Positions 11,514-23,917 of a stretch of DNA of 64,000 nucleotides are shown here, in pieces. The notes under the pieces were generated by a model that saw only the letters and a program-made list of their open reading frames with translations, was not told where the DNA came from and did no database searches. Position 1 is the first letter of the stretch; each line of letters starts with the position of its first letter. The DNA is from Drechslerella dactyloides (lineage: Eukaryota > Ascomycota > Orbiliomycetes > Orbiliales > Orbiliaceae): assembly GCA_020064725.1 (NCBI GenBank), contig JAGTWJ010000001.1, positions 372,001 through 436,000 of the forward strand, read 5' to 3'. The translations under genes were made by a program, and so were the position numbers.

Positions 11514-12150
11514 CGTGGTGATGAAGATGAAGATGGGATGTCGTGATGGAGGAGAGAGGTGTAGTTAAGTGTTGCGTTGGATGTTGGGTTTGCCGCATTG
11601 GACGTTGATATAATACAGCGTCACTTGATGATATCGCCTGGAGGGAGTGGTATCGGGCTTCGACGCTCGCTCGAACCGGGTACTCCGCAATCGATTGATA
11701 CGAGACGGACGGATCGGGGTATCATGCCCTCGCTCGGGCGTACCTCCCCGTCGCGGCGGCCTCGAGATCGAGCCACCTGGAGACATCGCCAGCTGCGTGG
11801 ACGGGCTGGTTTCAGGAAGGTTCGCCGTAAGGGGCCCCGGCTGGCGGAGCCGCTTTGTCAGCTGCTTGGCGGCCGGCTGCCTCCCATCGCCATCACCACC
11901 ACCTCCACGCACCACTCCCTCCTCCTCCTCTTCTCGTCTCTCCTTGTCTCTCCTTGTCTCTCCGCATCACCATCGTCATTATCGATACGTCTCCCGCCGC
12001 TCGTCCGATACACCGTCCGCCGTACACGCTCTCGCCCCCGTCGACCGGGCTCCTCGTTTCCGGCGTACAAGGCGGCAGCAGCAGCATCGTCCGTCCAAGG
12101 GGCTGCCGAACCTCTTACGCAACCTCCTCCTCGCCCTCCTCCTCGCCGCC
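11514..12150. promoter_or_regulatory. Divergent promoter of RPAP1-like and BSD2-like genes
   Basis: 637 bp between divergent starts. The 250 bp before the BSD2-like ATG are CT-rich (CCTCCTCC, CTCTCCTTGTCTC repeats), typical of a fungal leader. ORFs seen here are not conserved. Confidence 0.5.
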
Positions 12151-13328
12151 ATGGCCCACCGCTACGAACGAGTCAGTCCGCATTCCAACCGTCCACGATA
12201 CACGCATCGAAGGCTAACGATGGATGAACGAAATAGGTCCAAACGGACGACCACGGCGACGAGGCCGCCGTCCCAAACTCGCCGCCCCCCTCCTTCCGCT
12301 CCCGGCCCGACTCTCCCGTCTCGCCCATCGAGGCCACCGAGAACACCGCCCTCGCCGACTCCTTCGACTCCAGCGACGACGAGGACGACGACCACGACCT
12401 GCGGACGCACAACCGAGGGGGCAGCAGGGATGCCCCCCTCGACACCGTCCACTACACTCATACCTCCACCTCCGCCCAGTCCTCCACCCCTCCGCCGCCG
12501 CCGCCGACCGGCTCGTCCGCCCGCCGCGTGATCGGGAACTCGAGCAACGATGGCGTCTTTGCAAACCTCAGCGCCAAGCCGTCCGTCGGCGGCGAGAAGC
12601 CCGTCGAAGAACACCCTCCCGTACGTCTTTCCACTCCGTGACGTTAAGATTGTGATAATGTCCGCCTGCTGACGCCTCGCAGAGCTACGAGCAAGCCGCG
12701 GCTGACGCCACGCCGCCGTACTGGGAAACCACCATCCTCGCCCCCGGCATGTCCTCCGACGAGGTCTTCATCGACGGCCTCCCCGTCGGCTCCGTCTTTG
12801 CCTTCGTCTGGAACGCCCTGAGTACGTCCCCCATTCAGAATTGCCGCCGAATTGTACTGATATAAAATAGTATCGCTGTCGTTCCAGTTCATCGGCTTCC
12901 TGCTCACGTACCTCCTGCACACGACGCACGCCGCCAAGAACGGCTCCCGCGCCGGCCTCGGCATCACCCTCGTCCAGTACGGCTTCTACATGCGCGGCTC
13001 CGTCCTCGACAACCCCTCGCCGCCCCCCGGCGACGGCGGCCCGGCGCCCGAGTCCACGCCCGCGGACCCCAACGCCTACGCCTTCGACTCCGGCACGCTG
13101 CCCACGGACGCGGTCGCGGTCGCGGCGAACGCCCCGCCGTCCGAGGGGATCAGTGGCAACGAGTGGTTTAGCTACGTGCTCATGGTCGTCGGGTGGTTCA
13201 TTCTCATCCGTGCGATTGCCGACTTTCTGCGGGCGCGGCGGACGGAGCAGCTTGTGCTCGCGAGTCCCGACCGCGGGCTGGGCGTTGCGGTCATCGCGGA
13301 GGACGAGAACCCCGAGCGGTCCGTATGA
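12151..13328 (+). CDS. BSD2: BSD2-like (Ndfip-family) membrane adaptor
   Basis: Adaptor that, in yeast, recruits the Rsp5 ubiquitin ligase to membrane proteins such as metal transporters for vacuolar sorting. Exons are 12151-12171, 12237-12620, 12683-12821 and 12871-13328, giving 333 residues. It begins MAHRYERVQTDD, has an acidic disordered N-terminal half with proline-rich stretches, then two clustered membrane segments (VGSVFAFVWNALISLSF and FIGFLLTYLL, then LGITLVQYGFYMRGS). A last one is near the C-terminus (WFSYVLMVVGWFILIRAIAD). Exon 1 is only 7 codons. The intron acceptors have good branch sites (GGCTAACG). The family call rests on this arrangement and on the YERV start; no clear PPxY box was seen. 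Confidence 0.8.
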
Positions 13329-14694
13329 TCGTACTATTAGGAGTACACACACGCACACGGTCTATACACGCGGGTCTTTGGTTCGGTAGATACTACTATT
13401 GCTGCTTTGGTTTTCGCTGGGGTGTCCATCGGTGCATTTACGGTCGTCCGTCATCAAACATCGCGGCGGAAGGGGGGAGGAGCACGCTTTCTTTTCTCTC
13501 TCCTTGGATGGTTGGATTGGTTTTTTTCCTTTGTATAGGGATAGAACGGGCTCGTCCTGATTCTTTCACGTGCTTGCTGCATCTGCTGTGACCTAGCCGG
13601 GCGTTGACCTTCTCTTTTGTCTTTGTCGACCGTATCGTTTTTTTTGGCGGGACGCTGGGTATGTGGTGTCTGCTGCCGCCGTTCATTTAATTTTCCTTGT
13701 GAAGTATTTAGCTTTGTCTTTGTCTGTCTGTCTGTCTTTGGCGTTTGTACTGAGTGTATACTTATCATTGCGGGTGGTTGTATGTACGGATGGACAGGTT
13801 GGGCGGGTGGGTCGGATGGATGGATGGACGGGGTGCTGGGAATGTCTGTTTCGAGTTTTTATAAATCAATCAGGATATATCGGACATTGAGATTTTATAA
13901 ATTTATATTATAGCTTGCTTGCTCGTAAAACTAGATCTGAGGAATGGATGTGCAGATTTATATCGTATTCGGCACGTGGGGTGCGTGGGTGTATATGGCG
14001 GGTGGAGTGATGTTGGGGTGGATGCGGCAGGGATCGGTGTGTTAGCTATGACGTCGATGCCGCCGTTACATCCATTGTGTACTTGACACCAATCGCAGTC
14101 GTCCGAACCGCCATCGATCGGATCGTTATCGTACGTATGCTCTTCGTCTTGGGTTTTCATTGAGATCATTTGTGGCGTGATATATATATATATATATATA
14201 TATAAGTATATACATCCTGACGATATAATAGTACCCGGTACGTCGACCTTGACAGCACGTAGTCAGATAACGAACGTACCGGTATCGATGCTAAAGAACG
14301 TATACGATAGACACCGTTGATTCGACTGGTTACATACTGCGTCCTGGCGCTGCGAGTAGGATTAATATTCCGTGGAAGTGTCCGGCCGTGCGGATACTGT
14401 ACCACCGCACCGTCTACGCACACCCCGCGGACATATACACATACTCTCTCCCCACCTCCCTCGAATTCGAATCCTAAATATATACCCCGCGCGCCGGTAC
14501 GAAGCGCATACGGTCACCGTCGGGGAATACTACTCTACACGCATAAAACTACGCCCGCCGCTCAAAAACCACGACCTACCATCCCTACGAACCATCTCGA
14601 TATACGTATACGTATACACACCCGCACTTTCACCACATCTACATCTACATACAAGTACGGTAAAGGAGAGAATATTAGGAAGAGTACAGACAAG
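13329..14694. other. Intergenic region before the isoaspartate methyltransferase gene
   Basis: 1.37 kb. It contains the 3' end of the BSD2-like transcript, a TA dinucleotide array at 14180-14205, and then the methyltransferase promoter with CA-rich stretches (TACACACCCGCAC and similar) up to the start codon. No conserved ORF is seen. Confidence 0.5.
14180..14205. repeat. (TA)n microsatellite
   Basis: An uninterrupted run of alternating T and A of about 25 bp in the intergenic region. Confidence 0.9.
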
Positions 14695-15930
14695 ATGTCG
14701 TGGCGCAGTTCGGGAGGGACGAATGCGGAGCTGGTGGAGAATATGCGACGAAACGGGTTGATCGAGAGTAGTGCGACGTATGAGGCCATGTTGAAGGTTG
14801 ACCGGGGGAATTTCGCGGGTGTGAATCCGTATCAGGATGCGCCGCAGGGTATCGGATTCGGTGCTACCGTTCGTCCTTCCTTCCTTCCTTCCCCCCTCTA
14901 TCCGTTCTCTTCCTTCTTCCGTTCGTTCATTCGTTCGTTCGTTCGTTCGTTCGTTCGTTCCGTTCATTCTTTCCTTCCTTCCCTTCCTTCTGTTCATTCC
15001 TTCTGTTCATTCTACTAGGTATTGAATTACTTGAGAATCAGTATGGAGGGTGGCGGGTGGAATATATATGCTGTGGCTAATAGTGCTGTCTGTATTGTAG
15101 ATATCGGCGCCGCATATGCATAGCCATGTATGTCCTACCCCACGGTTACTACATTATAGAAGGTGGTCGGCATGATGGTAGGGTGGACACTAATGGGGTG
15201 ACATGCAGGCGTGCGAGGAGATAATCGACTATCTGAAGCCCGGCGCGTCCATCCTCGACGTTGGCAGCGGCAGCGGCTACCTCGTCGCCGTCATGGCACA
15301 CATGGTGCGTCTATTACTCATCCACACTCCTCCCCCTCACCTCTTTACATCTCTACCCATGTGTGAATGTAAGAGACTGACGTATGTATGATGGGTATGG
15401 AATAGGTCCAACCAGGCGGCCGCGTCGTCGGCATCGAACACATCCAAGAACTCGTCGACCTCAGCATCGCAAATCTGCGTAAAGACCCGCAATTATCCCG
15501 CTGGCTCGACGACGGCACCATCACCATCGTCCGCGGGGATGGCCGCCGCGGGTTTCCAACGGGTGCACCGTATAACGCTATCCACGTTGGCGCGGCGGCG
15601 AAGGAGGTGCACGGTGACCTTGTGGAGCAGCTTGCCCGGCCGGGAAGGCTGTTCATTCCGGTTGTGGGGGGGAGGGGGTTTGGGGAGCAGAGTATTTGGC
15701 ATGTTGATAAGGATGGTGAAGGCGCGGTAAGGAAGCAGGAGAAGGTGGGTTTATATTTCCATTACTCTATTCTACCCGTTGCATTGTATTCCTGATTTAT
15801 GGAAAGTTGGTGGGGGACAGTGTGGATAGATGGGATGGGGCTAATGTTATGGGGTGTGTAGTATGGGGTTATGTATGTGCCGTTGACGGACCATCCGTCG
15901 GAGCATACGAGCGGAGGCGTCAGGCGGTGA
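14695..15930 (+). CDS. Protein-L-isoaspartate O-methyltransferase (PCMT)
   Basis: SAM-dependent enzyme that methylates L-isoaspartyl residues and so starts repair of damaged proteins. Exons are 14695-14868, 15101-15127, 15209-15304, 15406-15744 and 15862-15930, giving 234 residues, the usual size. It starts MSWRSSGGTNAELVENMRRNG. The substrate-binding GFGATISAPHMHSHACE spans exons 1-3. SAM motif I is ILDVGSGSGYLVAVM, followed by VVGIEH, GRRGFPTGAPYNAIHVGAA and LARPGRLFIPV. It ends YGVMYVPLTDHPSEHTSGG. Exon 2 is only 27 nt. Intron 1 (14869-15100) contains a long CCTT/CGTT tetranucleotide array. Confidence 0.93.
14876..15012 (+). repeat. CCTT/CGTT tetranucleotide repeat in intron 1 of PCMT
   Basis: Imperfect CCTT units, then eight or more GTTC/CGTT units, then CCTT units again. 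They fill most of the intron. It is a likely polymorphic microsatellite. Confidence 0.85.
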
Positions 15931-17636
15931 CTGCGCAGGCTGGTCAAATGGTAGTGGTTATAAACAGGGCGACTTGGGAAGGATACGGCGATATCGTGGG
16001 ATTGGGGTATTGGGTCTTGGGATGGAAGCGAATTTGCGTATTATAATGGTATACTGACTGTTATGAGATTGATTAATTCGAATATTCAGCGGGGTGTTCC
16101 GATGAGGTGACGAAGGTGGGATGCGGGATGACCATATGCATAGTGGGGCAGCATAGCAGTAATATTTCGAGACGCCGAATCTGAGTATAGCTATATAGCA
16201 CTTATAGTGCATACGCGATTTTCACTTCAAGCCAGCTAGCCAGACGAAAACGGCGTCCACATAATAGGATCCTAGGACGGGCCAATTGAAATCCTAAGCC
16301 AATTCTCATATATCGGAGCATACTTTCTTCAGGTAGCTCGGGAGCACTCGAGCCAGATCTCAGCTTAACGTGACCGCATCAGATATTCCGATTGGCCAGC
16401 CGGTCCGCCAGCGGGCTTTTTTTCTTTCTCATTGCATTAGTAGACTAGCCGGAAAATAATGCCTCAGAAGAACTAGGCCGAGAGACTGTGCGGTACGGAC
16501 ATGGACGTCCCGGTCGAGAAATCCTAGCGCTGCCGCGCCGTCGATGCAGATATTGCATTGTTGGTGGTGGTCCGGCTTATCGCGAGGGATATACCGCGAA
16601 CCGAACTGCGCGTGCTGTGGAATTTGCAGTTCCGATGCACGTAAACTAGCTGCGCTGATAAAATTTTTATATCACGGCCGTGGGCTTCAGAATTTACTTT
16701 ATCCGTTCAAGATCGAAGATTGGTATATATGATATTTAAACTCCGGCATTCCAGCTGACGGAAACGATTATTGCTTCCGGAGTACGCTCGCTCACGAAAT
16801 CACTGCGGACTGCGAATTGACGGAATCAGGTACGTTGGTGGCTTTTTATTATTATCTGTATCCTTGCGGTCAGGTCGGGTCGGCCCTCTCCTGGACTTTC
16901 CTATTCCCAGCTTCGCTAGCCGGCGGCCACCTATCGATCGAGCGAGACTGTTGGTCAATCTCGTACTGCGGGCGAGTAATGCTCTGCGACGCCATTGTTG
17001 TCGGTGCGCTAGACTGTTTGAATGGCGGTGGTCAGTCACATTTGCTTTGCATGGTTATCGTTGCATCGTCCGTGATGCTGTCTGCTGTCAGCTGGCGGTT
17101 GCGCAATGCTGCAGCAATTGCGGGCGTACAGAACAGGCTGATAGGCGAGCTAGCTGTCCCGCATGGAGGGGCAGCTTGCTGACAAGAGAACGAGATGCAA
17201 TTGTATCGACGTTGAGCCTGTCTGCCTTCGTTTCAGACTCCGGTGCATATACTCTGCCGCATTGCTGGAGGGGTACAGCTGACATTTGAATACTCGGAAG
17301 CCATCGCGATTGAGTGTTATTGCGGAAGCGGGGTAGACGCAGTTGGGCGGGATTGAGCAACGGACGGAAGCAAAATACGTCACCGAATTTGGCTTTGGCG
17401 GGCGACAACAATTCTTCGGGTGGTTGCAACGACCGCAGCTTTTAACCACCGCAGGCCGATCGAATCGCTTTTTCATTCTCCTCGTCCGATTTGAATTCTC
17501 GTCTTCTCTCGCCGGACCACTCTGCGGGGCCTGCTGACATTCCCGCAACCCCATCTCTTTCGCTTCTTCTTTCTTTTCTTCAAGTACCGTCTAGATCTTA
17601 CGGGTTTTCGCTAGCTTTATACTTATACGACGCAAG
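15931..17636. other. Long intergenic region upstream of TPS1
   Basis: 1.7 kb between PCMT and TPS1. The centre (16200-16760) is AT-richer. The last 600 bp form the presumed TPS1 promoter and leader, ending in a TCTTTCGCTTCTTCTTTC pyrimidine tract at about 17555-17580. AGGGG cores lie at 17167 and 17269. No conserved coding sequence is seen. Confidence 0.5.
17167..17273 (+). promoter_or_regulatory. Two AGGGG (STRE-like) cores upstream of TPS1
   Basis: AGGGG occurs at 17167-17171 and 17269-17273, 364-470 bp before the TPS1 start. AGGGG is the core of the fungal stress response element bound by Msn2/4-type zinc fingers, and TPS1 genes are stress-induced in other fungi. A 5-bp core is short, so this is a suggestion only. 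Confidence 0.3.
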
Positions 17637-19454
17637 ATGTCGCTGCTGCTCATATCCAACCGGTTGCCCATCACCGTCAAGCGCGGCGACGATGGCAGCT
17701 ACGACTTCAGCATGTCCTCCGGCGGCCTGGTCACGGGCCTGTCCGGCCTGAAAAAGACGACGACCTTCCACTGGTTCGGGTGGGTTGGGCGCGAGATCCC
17801 CGAGGACGAGAAGGAGCTGGTCGTCGGCAAGCTGAAGGACGAGTATAACGCCGTGCCGGTCTTCCTGTCCGACGACCTGGCGGACAAGCATTGTACGTTA
17901 TCCATTCTTTCCTCGCGTGGGACTTCTGGCTGACATGTACCTGGGCAGACAACGGGTTCTCGAGTACGACGTCCCTCCACACTTGCCGATAGTAGTGATG
18001 GCTGCGCGATATACTAAAGATATAAATGCAGACTCGATACTGTGGCCCCTCTTCCACTACCACCCCGGCGAAATCTCCTTCGACGAGCCCGCGTGGATCG
18101 CCTACCGCGACGCCAACCGCCTGTTCGCCAAGGCCGTCGCCAGCGTCGTCAAGGACGGCGACCTGATCTGGGTGCACGACTACCATCTGATGCTGCTGCC
18201 GGCCATGCTGCGCGAGGAGATTGGCGACAAGTTCAAGAACGTGAAGATCGGCTTCTTCCTGCACACGCCGTTCCCCAGCAGCGAGATTTACCGGATCTTA
18301 CCCGTGCGGAACGACATTTTGCTCGGCGTGCTGCACTGCGATTTGATCGGGTTCCATACGTACGATTACGCGCGACACTTCTTGAGTAGTTGCTCGAGAA
18401 TATTGTACGTTCCCATCTCCTGCCTCTACTTTGCACCTATGATTCCTATAATTCCTATCATGAGAGCGTATCGCTCGATGCTGATGTGTAAATCTGTAGA
18501 GGCCTGAATACGACGCCCAACGGCGTGGAGTTCCAGGGCAAGATGGTCTCCGTCGGCGCGTTCCCCATCGGCATCGACCCGGACAAGTTCTCCGAGGCGC
18601 TCACGCAGCCCAAGGTCATGAACCGGATCGAGACGCTGGAGCGCAAGTTCCAGGGCGTCAAGCTGATCGTGGGCGTCGACCGATTGGACTACATCAAGGG
18701 CGTGCCGCAGAAGCTGCATGCGCTCGAGGTGTTCCTGACGGAGCACCCGGAGTGGATCGGGAAGGTATGCTATATCACGACTCCCATGCTGCCAGGACTG
18801 TACTTACGCCGATGTGCAGGTCGTGCTTGTGCAGGTTGCGGTGCCGAGTCGGCAGGACGTCGAAGAGTACCAGAACCTGCGGGCGGTGGTCAACGAGCTT
18901 GTCGGGCGGATAAACGGCAAGTTTGGTAAGAATAATCTTCTGACTCTTGTAGACGCATGCGTGTGGTGCTGACGAACCTGTCTGCAGGAACGATCGAGTT
19001 TATGCCCATCCACTTTATGCACAAGTCGGTGTCCTTCGACGAGCTGGTGGCGCTCTACGCCGTGTCGGACGTGTGTCTGGTCTCGTCGACGCGCGACGGC
19101 ATGAACCTAGTCAGCTACGAGTACATCGCCTCGCAGCAGAAGCGGCACGGGGTGATGATCCTATCCGAGTTCACGGGGGCGGCGCAGAGCCTGAACGGGT
19201 CGATTATCGTCAACCCGTGGAACACGGACGAGCTGGCGACGGCGATCCACGATGCGATTACGATGCCGGACGACCTGCGCGAGGCGAACCACCAGAAGCT
19301 GTACGGCTATGTTACCAAGTACACTAGCGCGTTCTGGGGCACGAGCTTTGTGAACGAGCTGACGCGGATCGCGGGGCAGGGGGCCGAGGCGGAGGGGAAG
19401 GAGAAGGAGAAGGGTAAGGCGGCGGGAGACGACGGGGAGGCTGCGGCGGCGTAG
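17637..19454 (+). CDS. TPS1: Alpha,alpha-trehalose-phosphate synthase (UDP-forming), TPS1
   Basis: GT20 enzyme that joins UDP-glucose and glucose-6-phosphate into trehalose-6-phosphate in the cytosol. Exons are 17637-17892, 17949-17963, 18032-18404, 18500-18764, 18820-18925 and 18988-19454, giving 493 residues. Motifs in order: LLISNRLPITVKR, SSGGLVTGL, FHWFGWVGREIP, YNGFSNSILWPLFHY, DLIWVHDYHLMLLP, FFLHTPFPSSEIYR, GVDRLDYIKGVPQK, SLAL-type DVCLVSSTRDGMNLVSYEYI. Exon 2 has only 15 nt (17949-17963) and is needed to make YNGFSN; without it the conserved N-lobe motif breaks. The C-terminal tail after NELTRIAG is low-complexity Gly/Glu/Lys/Ala. A second trehalose gene lies at 57687-60025. Confidence 0.95.
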
Positions 19455-20275
19455 CGGTCGTTCTTTAGACGGGGGGTGACGTGGAGCTTGGAGATGGAGG
19501 TACACTTCAATTGTGGTGGTGTGTTTTGGCTGTTGTATTAATTCCGCGGGGCATCACGATCTTTTGAGGCTCCGCGGTGTGGTTTCTTTCCATGCGTGCT
19601 TTCGGGGCGGAGGTACAGCAGACTGGAAGAGGGGAAACTACTTAATATCACGAATAACCATCCTGTGGTTTATACAGATAGATCTAGACTTCGTAGCATG
19701 CTGTGTATACTTCGTACGTGCAGCTGGTGGAAATGAAGCTGGCTGTGATTGGATGCTATTGTTAGCGCGGGGCGACAGGCGATGCAGGCAGGCGGATGGT
19801 GACATCAGACCCGGCTAATCAGAGCCCGCGGACGGCCCAAACGCCGCCGGCACGAGAATACCAAATTACAAGTGCGTACGCACCGCATGCTGTGAAGCAA
19901 TACAAGTGCCTGGTCAGAATGTACCGTGACGCTTTCGTGTGTTTGTCCGCTGGATGAGCTTGTCCGTCTGCTGCGGAATTGCGTAGTGGATGTTGTGAAA
20001 CCGGCCGAAACAGGGAGCCCGAACCACCTCACTCACTACCTCACTATATGATGGCCAGCTAACATCACCACTGTATACGGCATCGAACAACCTTCACGCT
20101 TCCACCTCGATCACGAACCGACACACGCTGCTGCCCGCAGCTCGATCATCCGCCTGTACCGTCTCGGTCGTACACACCGCGGAGAGGGAGCCTGCATGGC
20201 CGTCGGACCCTCTCCCTCCACCCTCGCCCTCCCATCACGAACAAGGCCACGACGACGACGACCATCACCACCACC
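19455..20275. other. Intergenic region between TPS1 and the AAA ATPase gene
   Basis: 821 bp holding the TPS1 3' UTR and the promoter/leader of the AAA ATPase gene, which becomes C- and CGA-rich just before its ATG. No conserved ORF was seen. Confidence 0.5.
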
Positions 20276-23063
20276 ATGCGGTCAAAGTCCCACGAGGCCG
20301 TGCTCCAGAAAACTTACGACCAAACCTACCTCACCTGCTCCACGGCAATCTACTTCGAGTCTAAGAGCAACGAAGACGAGGCCCTGCGCTCCTGGCGCGA
20401 CGCCCTCTCGCTCATCCAGTCGTACGAACGCACCGCCGCCGCCCGCAAGCACTCCGCTTCCGCGAACCCGTCGCAGACCGAGCGGGCGCTCATCGAGAGT
20501 CTCGGAGATCTAAAGCTGCAGTGTCTCGACCGCATTGACACGATCGAAGTCCTAAAGCTCAGTCGCCGCGAGGAGGAAGAGAAGCAGAGCTTGCTGCGGC
20601 GGTACAACGGCACTTCTCCACTGCTGGACCCGCTCTCCCCGACCATCGATGATGCGGACAGAAGAGGCAGCGTAGCGAGCGGTAGCGGCGTCGGTGTCGG
20701 CGTCGGTGCCGGTAACGGCAGCGGTCCGCCGCCGTATTTTTTTCTCAACGAGGACGACGACGCGGAGAGCTTGCGGCCGCCGCACGACAGACGGCCCTCG
20801 GGAGGATCGAGCATCGCGACGGCATCGAGTAGCAACATTGCGCTGAGCCTGCCGCCGAACGCCTCCGTGACGAAGATACGCACGCGCTCGTCGAGTCCCC
20901 AGAAGAAGAGCCTGTTGACCACGCTCCGCAGCTCGAGCGGCGGGTCGGGGAGTAAAGTCCCGCAGCAGCAACGACGACAGCCGAAGCCCGCCGGGCAGGA
21001 GAGCGTTGCGGCGGCTGCGCGAGCGGCGACGAGGGCGTGGGGGACCGGCGCTGGGAGAAACGATGTCGGACGCTCGTTGGCTGCCGGGTCGTCCGCGACG
21101 TTGGGGTCACGGCACTCGGCGGAGGCGTCGACGGCGGATTTGACCCGGACGCACTCGCATCCCGATACCCTGACGGCGCAGTCGCCGGTGTATTCGTCGC
21201 TGCCACCGCCGCTGCATTCCAGTCTATCCGCGTCGCCGCTGGGCGGCGTGCCGACTTCGCGGTCTGCACCTGCAGCATCCGTGACCAGCCCTCCGAGGCC
21301 GCCGCCGCCGCCGCCGCCTCCACCACACGCGATACAGGATACGAGGACGGAGTACTTTCCCGACCCTGCAAAGTATATCGTCCCGCCGAATCAGAACTAT
21401 GGATACGGAGCGGAGCCCTACGGGCAAGCGCCGGCGTACTCGCCGTATCCCGGATACCCAGATATATCGAACCTCAGTCTATCGTCGCACTCTGAAAATC
21501 GGCTGGCGAGCGTGGATCCAGAGCCGTTGGAGCCACTCCCTCCGACCCGTCCTGCGCCGCCGCCACCGCCTCCGAAGCGGCCGATTGTCCAGATTCCGAA
21601 GTCGCAGTCATCGTGGGGCAAGTCGCCCGTGGACACGCGACGTACACAACCCGTGGAGGACCCCAGCCCAGTTGAGAGACCGTCGACGGCGAAACGGAAG
21701 AACTCGCAGGACTTCAGATGGCCGTCGCATCCGCTGAATAACAACGGCAGCAGCAATACCAGCAGACTTGACGCACCGCGAAAGCAGTCGGACCCGAAGA
21801 GGACGTTCAAATATGCTGAACCGCGGGGCTCACGCGACGACAATAAGGACAAGAGGCCACCTACGTCGTCGTCCTCGCACGCGGCGCAGAAGGAGCCATT
21901 GTACGAGCTCGCCGATGCATCCGACCCCGGCGAAGCCACGCCTGAAGTATCCGAAGACGAAGTCTGGGACCAGCGGGTGAAAACGGCGCTGAAGAGCCTG
22001 GATAAGGGCGTCGATCAAGCGGCGGCCAAGCAGATCCTGAACGAAATTGTAATTCACGGGGACGAGGTGCACTGGGAAGATATAGCCGGGCTGGAGGTCG
22101 CAAAGTTGGCGCTCAAAGAAGCGGTCGTGTATCCGTTCCTGCGCCCGGACTTGTTCCGCGGGCTGCGGGAGCCGGCGAGGGGCATGCTGCTCTTTGGGCC
22201 GCCGGGGACGGGGAAGACGATGCTCGCACGGGCGGTGGCAACCGAGAGCAAGTCGACGTTCTTCTCCATCTCGGCGTCGTCGCTGACGAGTAAATATGTA
22301 AAGTCCCCTCCAACGTATCGGCGAGTAGAACACAGGCTAATGCTACGGTGAACAACCAGCTCGGGGAGTCGGAAAAGCTGGTTCGCGCGCTGTTCCAGCT
22401 GGCGAAAGCGCTCGCGCCATCAATCATCTTCATCGACGAGATTGACAGCCTGCTCTCCACGCGCAGCGGCAGCGGCGAACACGAGGCGACGCGGCGGATC
22501 AAGACGGAGTTTCTAATCCAGTGGAGCGCGCTGCAGCGGGCGGCGGCCGGCAAGGAGGTGAAGAACACGGAGGCTGCAGGCGACCCGTCGCGGGTGCTGG
22601 TGCTCGCGGCGACGAATCTGCCGTGGGCGATCGATGAGGCTGCGCGGCGCCGGTTTGTACGACGTCAGTATATCCCGCTGCCGGATGGGCCGGTGAGGGT
22701 TGTGCAGATGAAGAATCTGCTGGGGCAGCAGAAGCACACGTTGACCGAGCGGGACATGCGGCAGCTGGAAGTGCTTACCGAAGGTATCACATCTAACTAT
22801 CCATACATCGGCTGCTATGATGCTAACGTGCGGATTTTTTAGACTTCTCGGGATCGGATATCACGGCGCTGGCGAAGGATGCGGCGATGGGCCCGCTGCG
22901 GAGTCTGGGGGAGTCGCTGCTGCATATGCGGATGGAGGACATCCGGCCGATCATGCTGGAGGATTTCAAGGCGAGCTTGAAGAGCATCCGGCCGAGTGTC
23001 AGCAAGGAGGGTTTGCAAGAGTACGAGGACTGGGCGCGGCATTTTGGAGAGCGGGCGGCCTAG
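20276..23063 (+). CDS. MIT-domain AAA ATPase of the Sap1/spastin/fidgetin (meiotic) clade
   Basis: Exons are 20276-22297, 22360-22783 and 22843-23063, giving 888 residues. The N-terminal 80 residues look like a MIT-type helical bundle (HEAVLQKTYDQTYLTCSTA, ALRSWRDALSLIQSYE). A long Ser/Pro-rich disordered region follows, with PPPPPPPPP and NLS-like basic clusters. The AAA module starts near residue 600 with VHWEDIAGLEVAKLALKEAV. Walker A is GPPGTGKTML (about 641) and Walker B IIFIDEIDSLL (about 695). ATNLPWAIDEAARRRF supplies sensor 1 and the arginine fingers. The end has the Vps4-type helix DFKASLKSIRPSVSKEGLQEYEDWA. Closest named relative by pattern is yeast Sap1; the substrate is not inferable. 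Confidence 0.87.
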
Positions 23064-23291
23064 ATGATATGTACGATATGCTTGGTGATGCGTGCATGCT
23101 GGTTAGCGTTTGGCGGGAGTATTGTGTGCTTGCGGATGCTGGTTATTAGCGGGTGATTGCATGAGGATTCAATATCATTGTTCATCGTCTGGTCTTGTCG
23201 TGGGTATATAGACTTTTGCATTGGTGTGTAATATACAGGTCTATTGTAGTGGGACATATGTACAGGACGAGTGACCGTCCACTACGGAAAG

Positions 23292-23917
23292 CTAGCTGGC
23301 TCTCTTCTCGGCGGCATCTGCGTCTGCATCTACACTCGCGTCGGAAGCAGCATGCCCCTCTCTCTTCGCTTGCTTGTCCTTCTTCGCCTGCTTGAAGGCT
23401 TCGATGGCGGATCTCTTCTGGCTCAACTTCTCCGCGCGGCGCTCGGAGCGCACGGTCCGTCGCGCGTTCATGCGCTCGTCGAGCTCCTCGGGGGTCTCGA
23501 TTGGGATGCGGTCGCCAGTACCGAAGGGGGAGATGACCTCGGCGACCATGTGTCTTTTGAGCTTGGAGGCGCGCTCGATGGGGAGGATGCGGACGACGTC
23601 GCCGGCGCGGCAGGCGGAGCGTTCGTCGTGAGAGAGGATGTCGACGTGGCGGTGGAAGTACTACATCGTCAATTCCATCAGCATGCTTCTTCCTGGAGAG
23701 AGTAGAGTGGAGAGTAGTGAGGTGGGGGAGGGATCGTGATATGGTGGAGGGGTATATGATGGCAAGGTACCTTGCGCAGGTGCTCGTTCCAGACAGGCGT
23801 CGGCACGCGGACTTTGACCATCTTGGGCATCATGCCGGCGGAGACGATGATGCCGACCTTGCCGCGCGGCTTTGCAGCTTTGGCGGCGGCCTGGACGGCC
23901 TTTGCGGCGGCGGACAT
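23292..23917 (-). CDS. Mitochondrial small-subunit ribosomal protein uS17m (MRPS17)
   Basis: Exons on the minus strand are 23771-23917 and 23292-23660, giving 171 residues. The OB-fold core of S17 spans the junction: KVGIIVSAGMMPKMVKVRVP, WNEHLRK|YFHRHVDILSHDE, RAGDVVRILPIERASKLKRHMV. A C-terminal Lys/Arg/Ala-rich extension, common in fungal mitochondrial S17, follows after AEVISPFGTGDRIPIETPEEL. The Ala/Lys-rich N-terminus may help mitochondrial import. It is divergent from the F-box gene (246 bp between the starts). Confidence 0.9.

Noticed and set aside
17917..18507. Alternative TPS1 start inside intron 1 giving a 196-residue read-through protein
   Set aside because: It would lose the N-lobe donor motifs, and the intron has good splice signals; the spliced model restores the family sequence.
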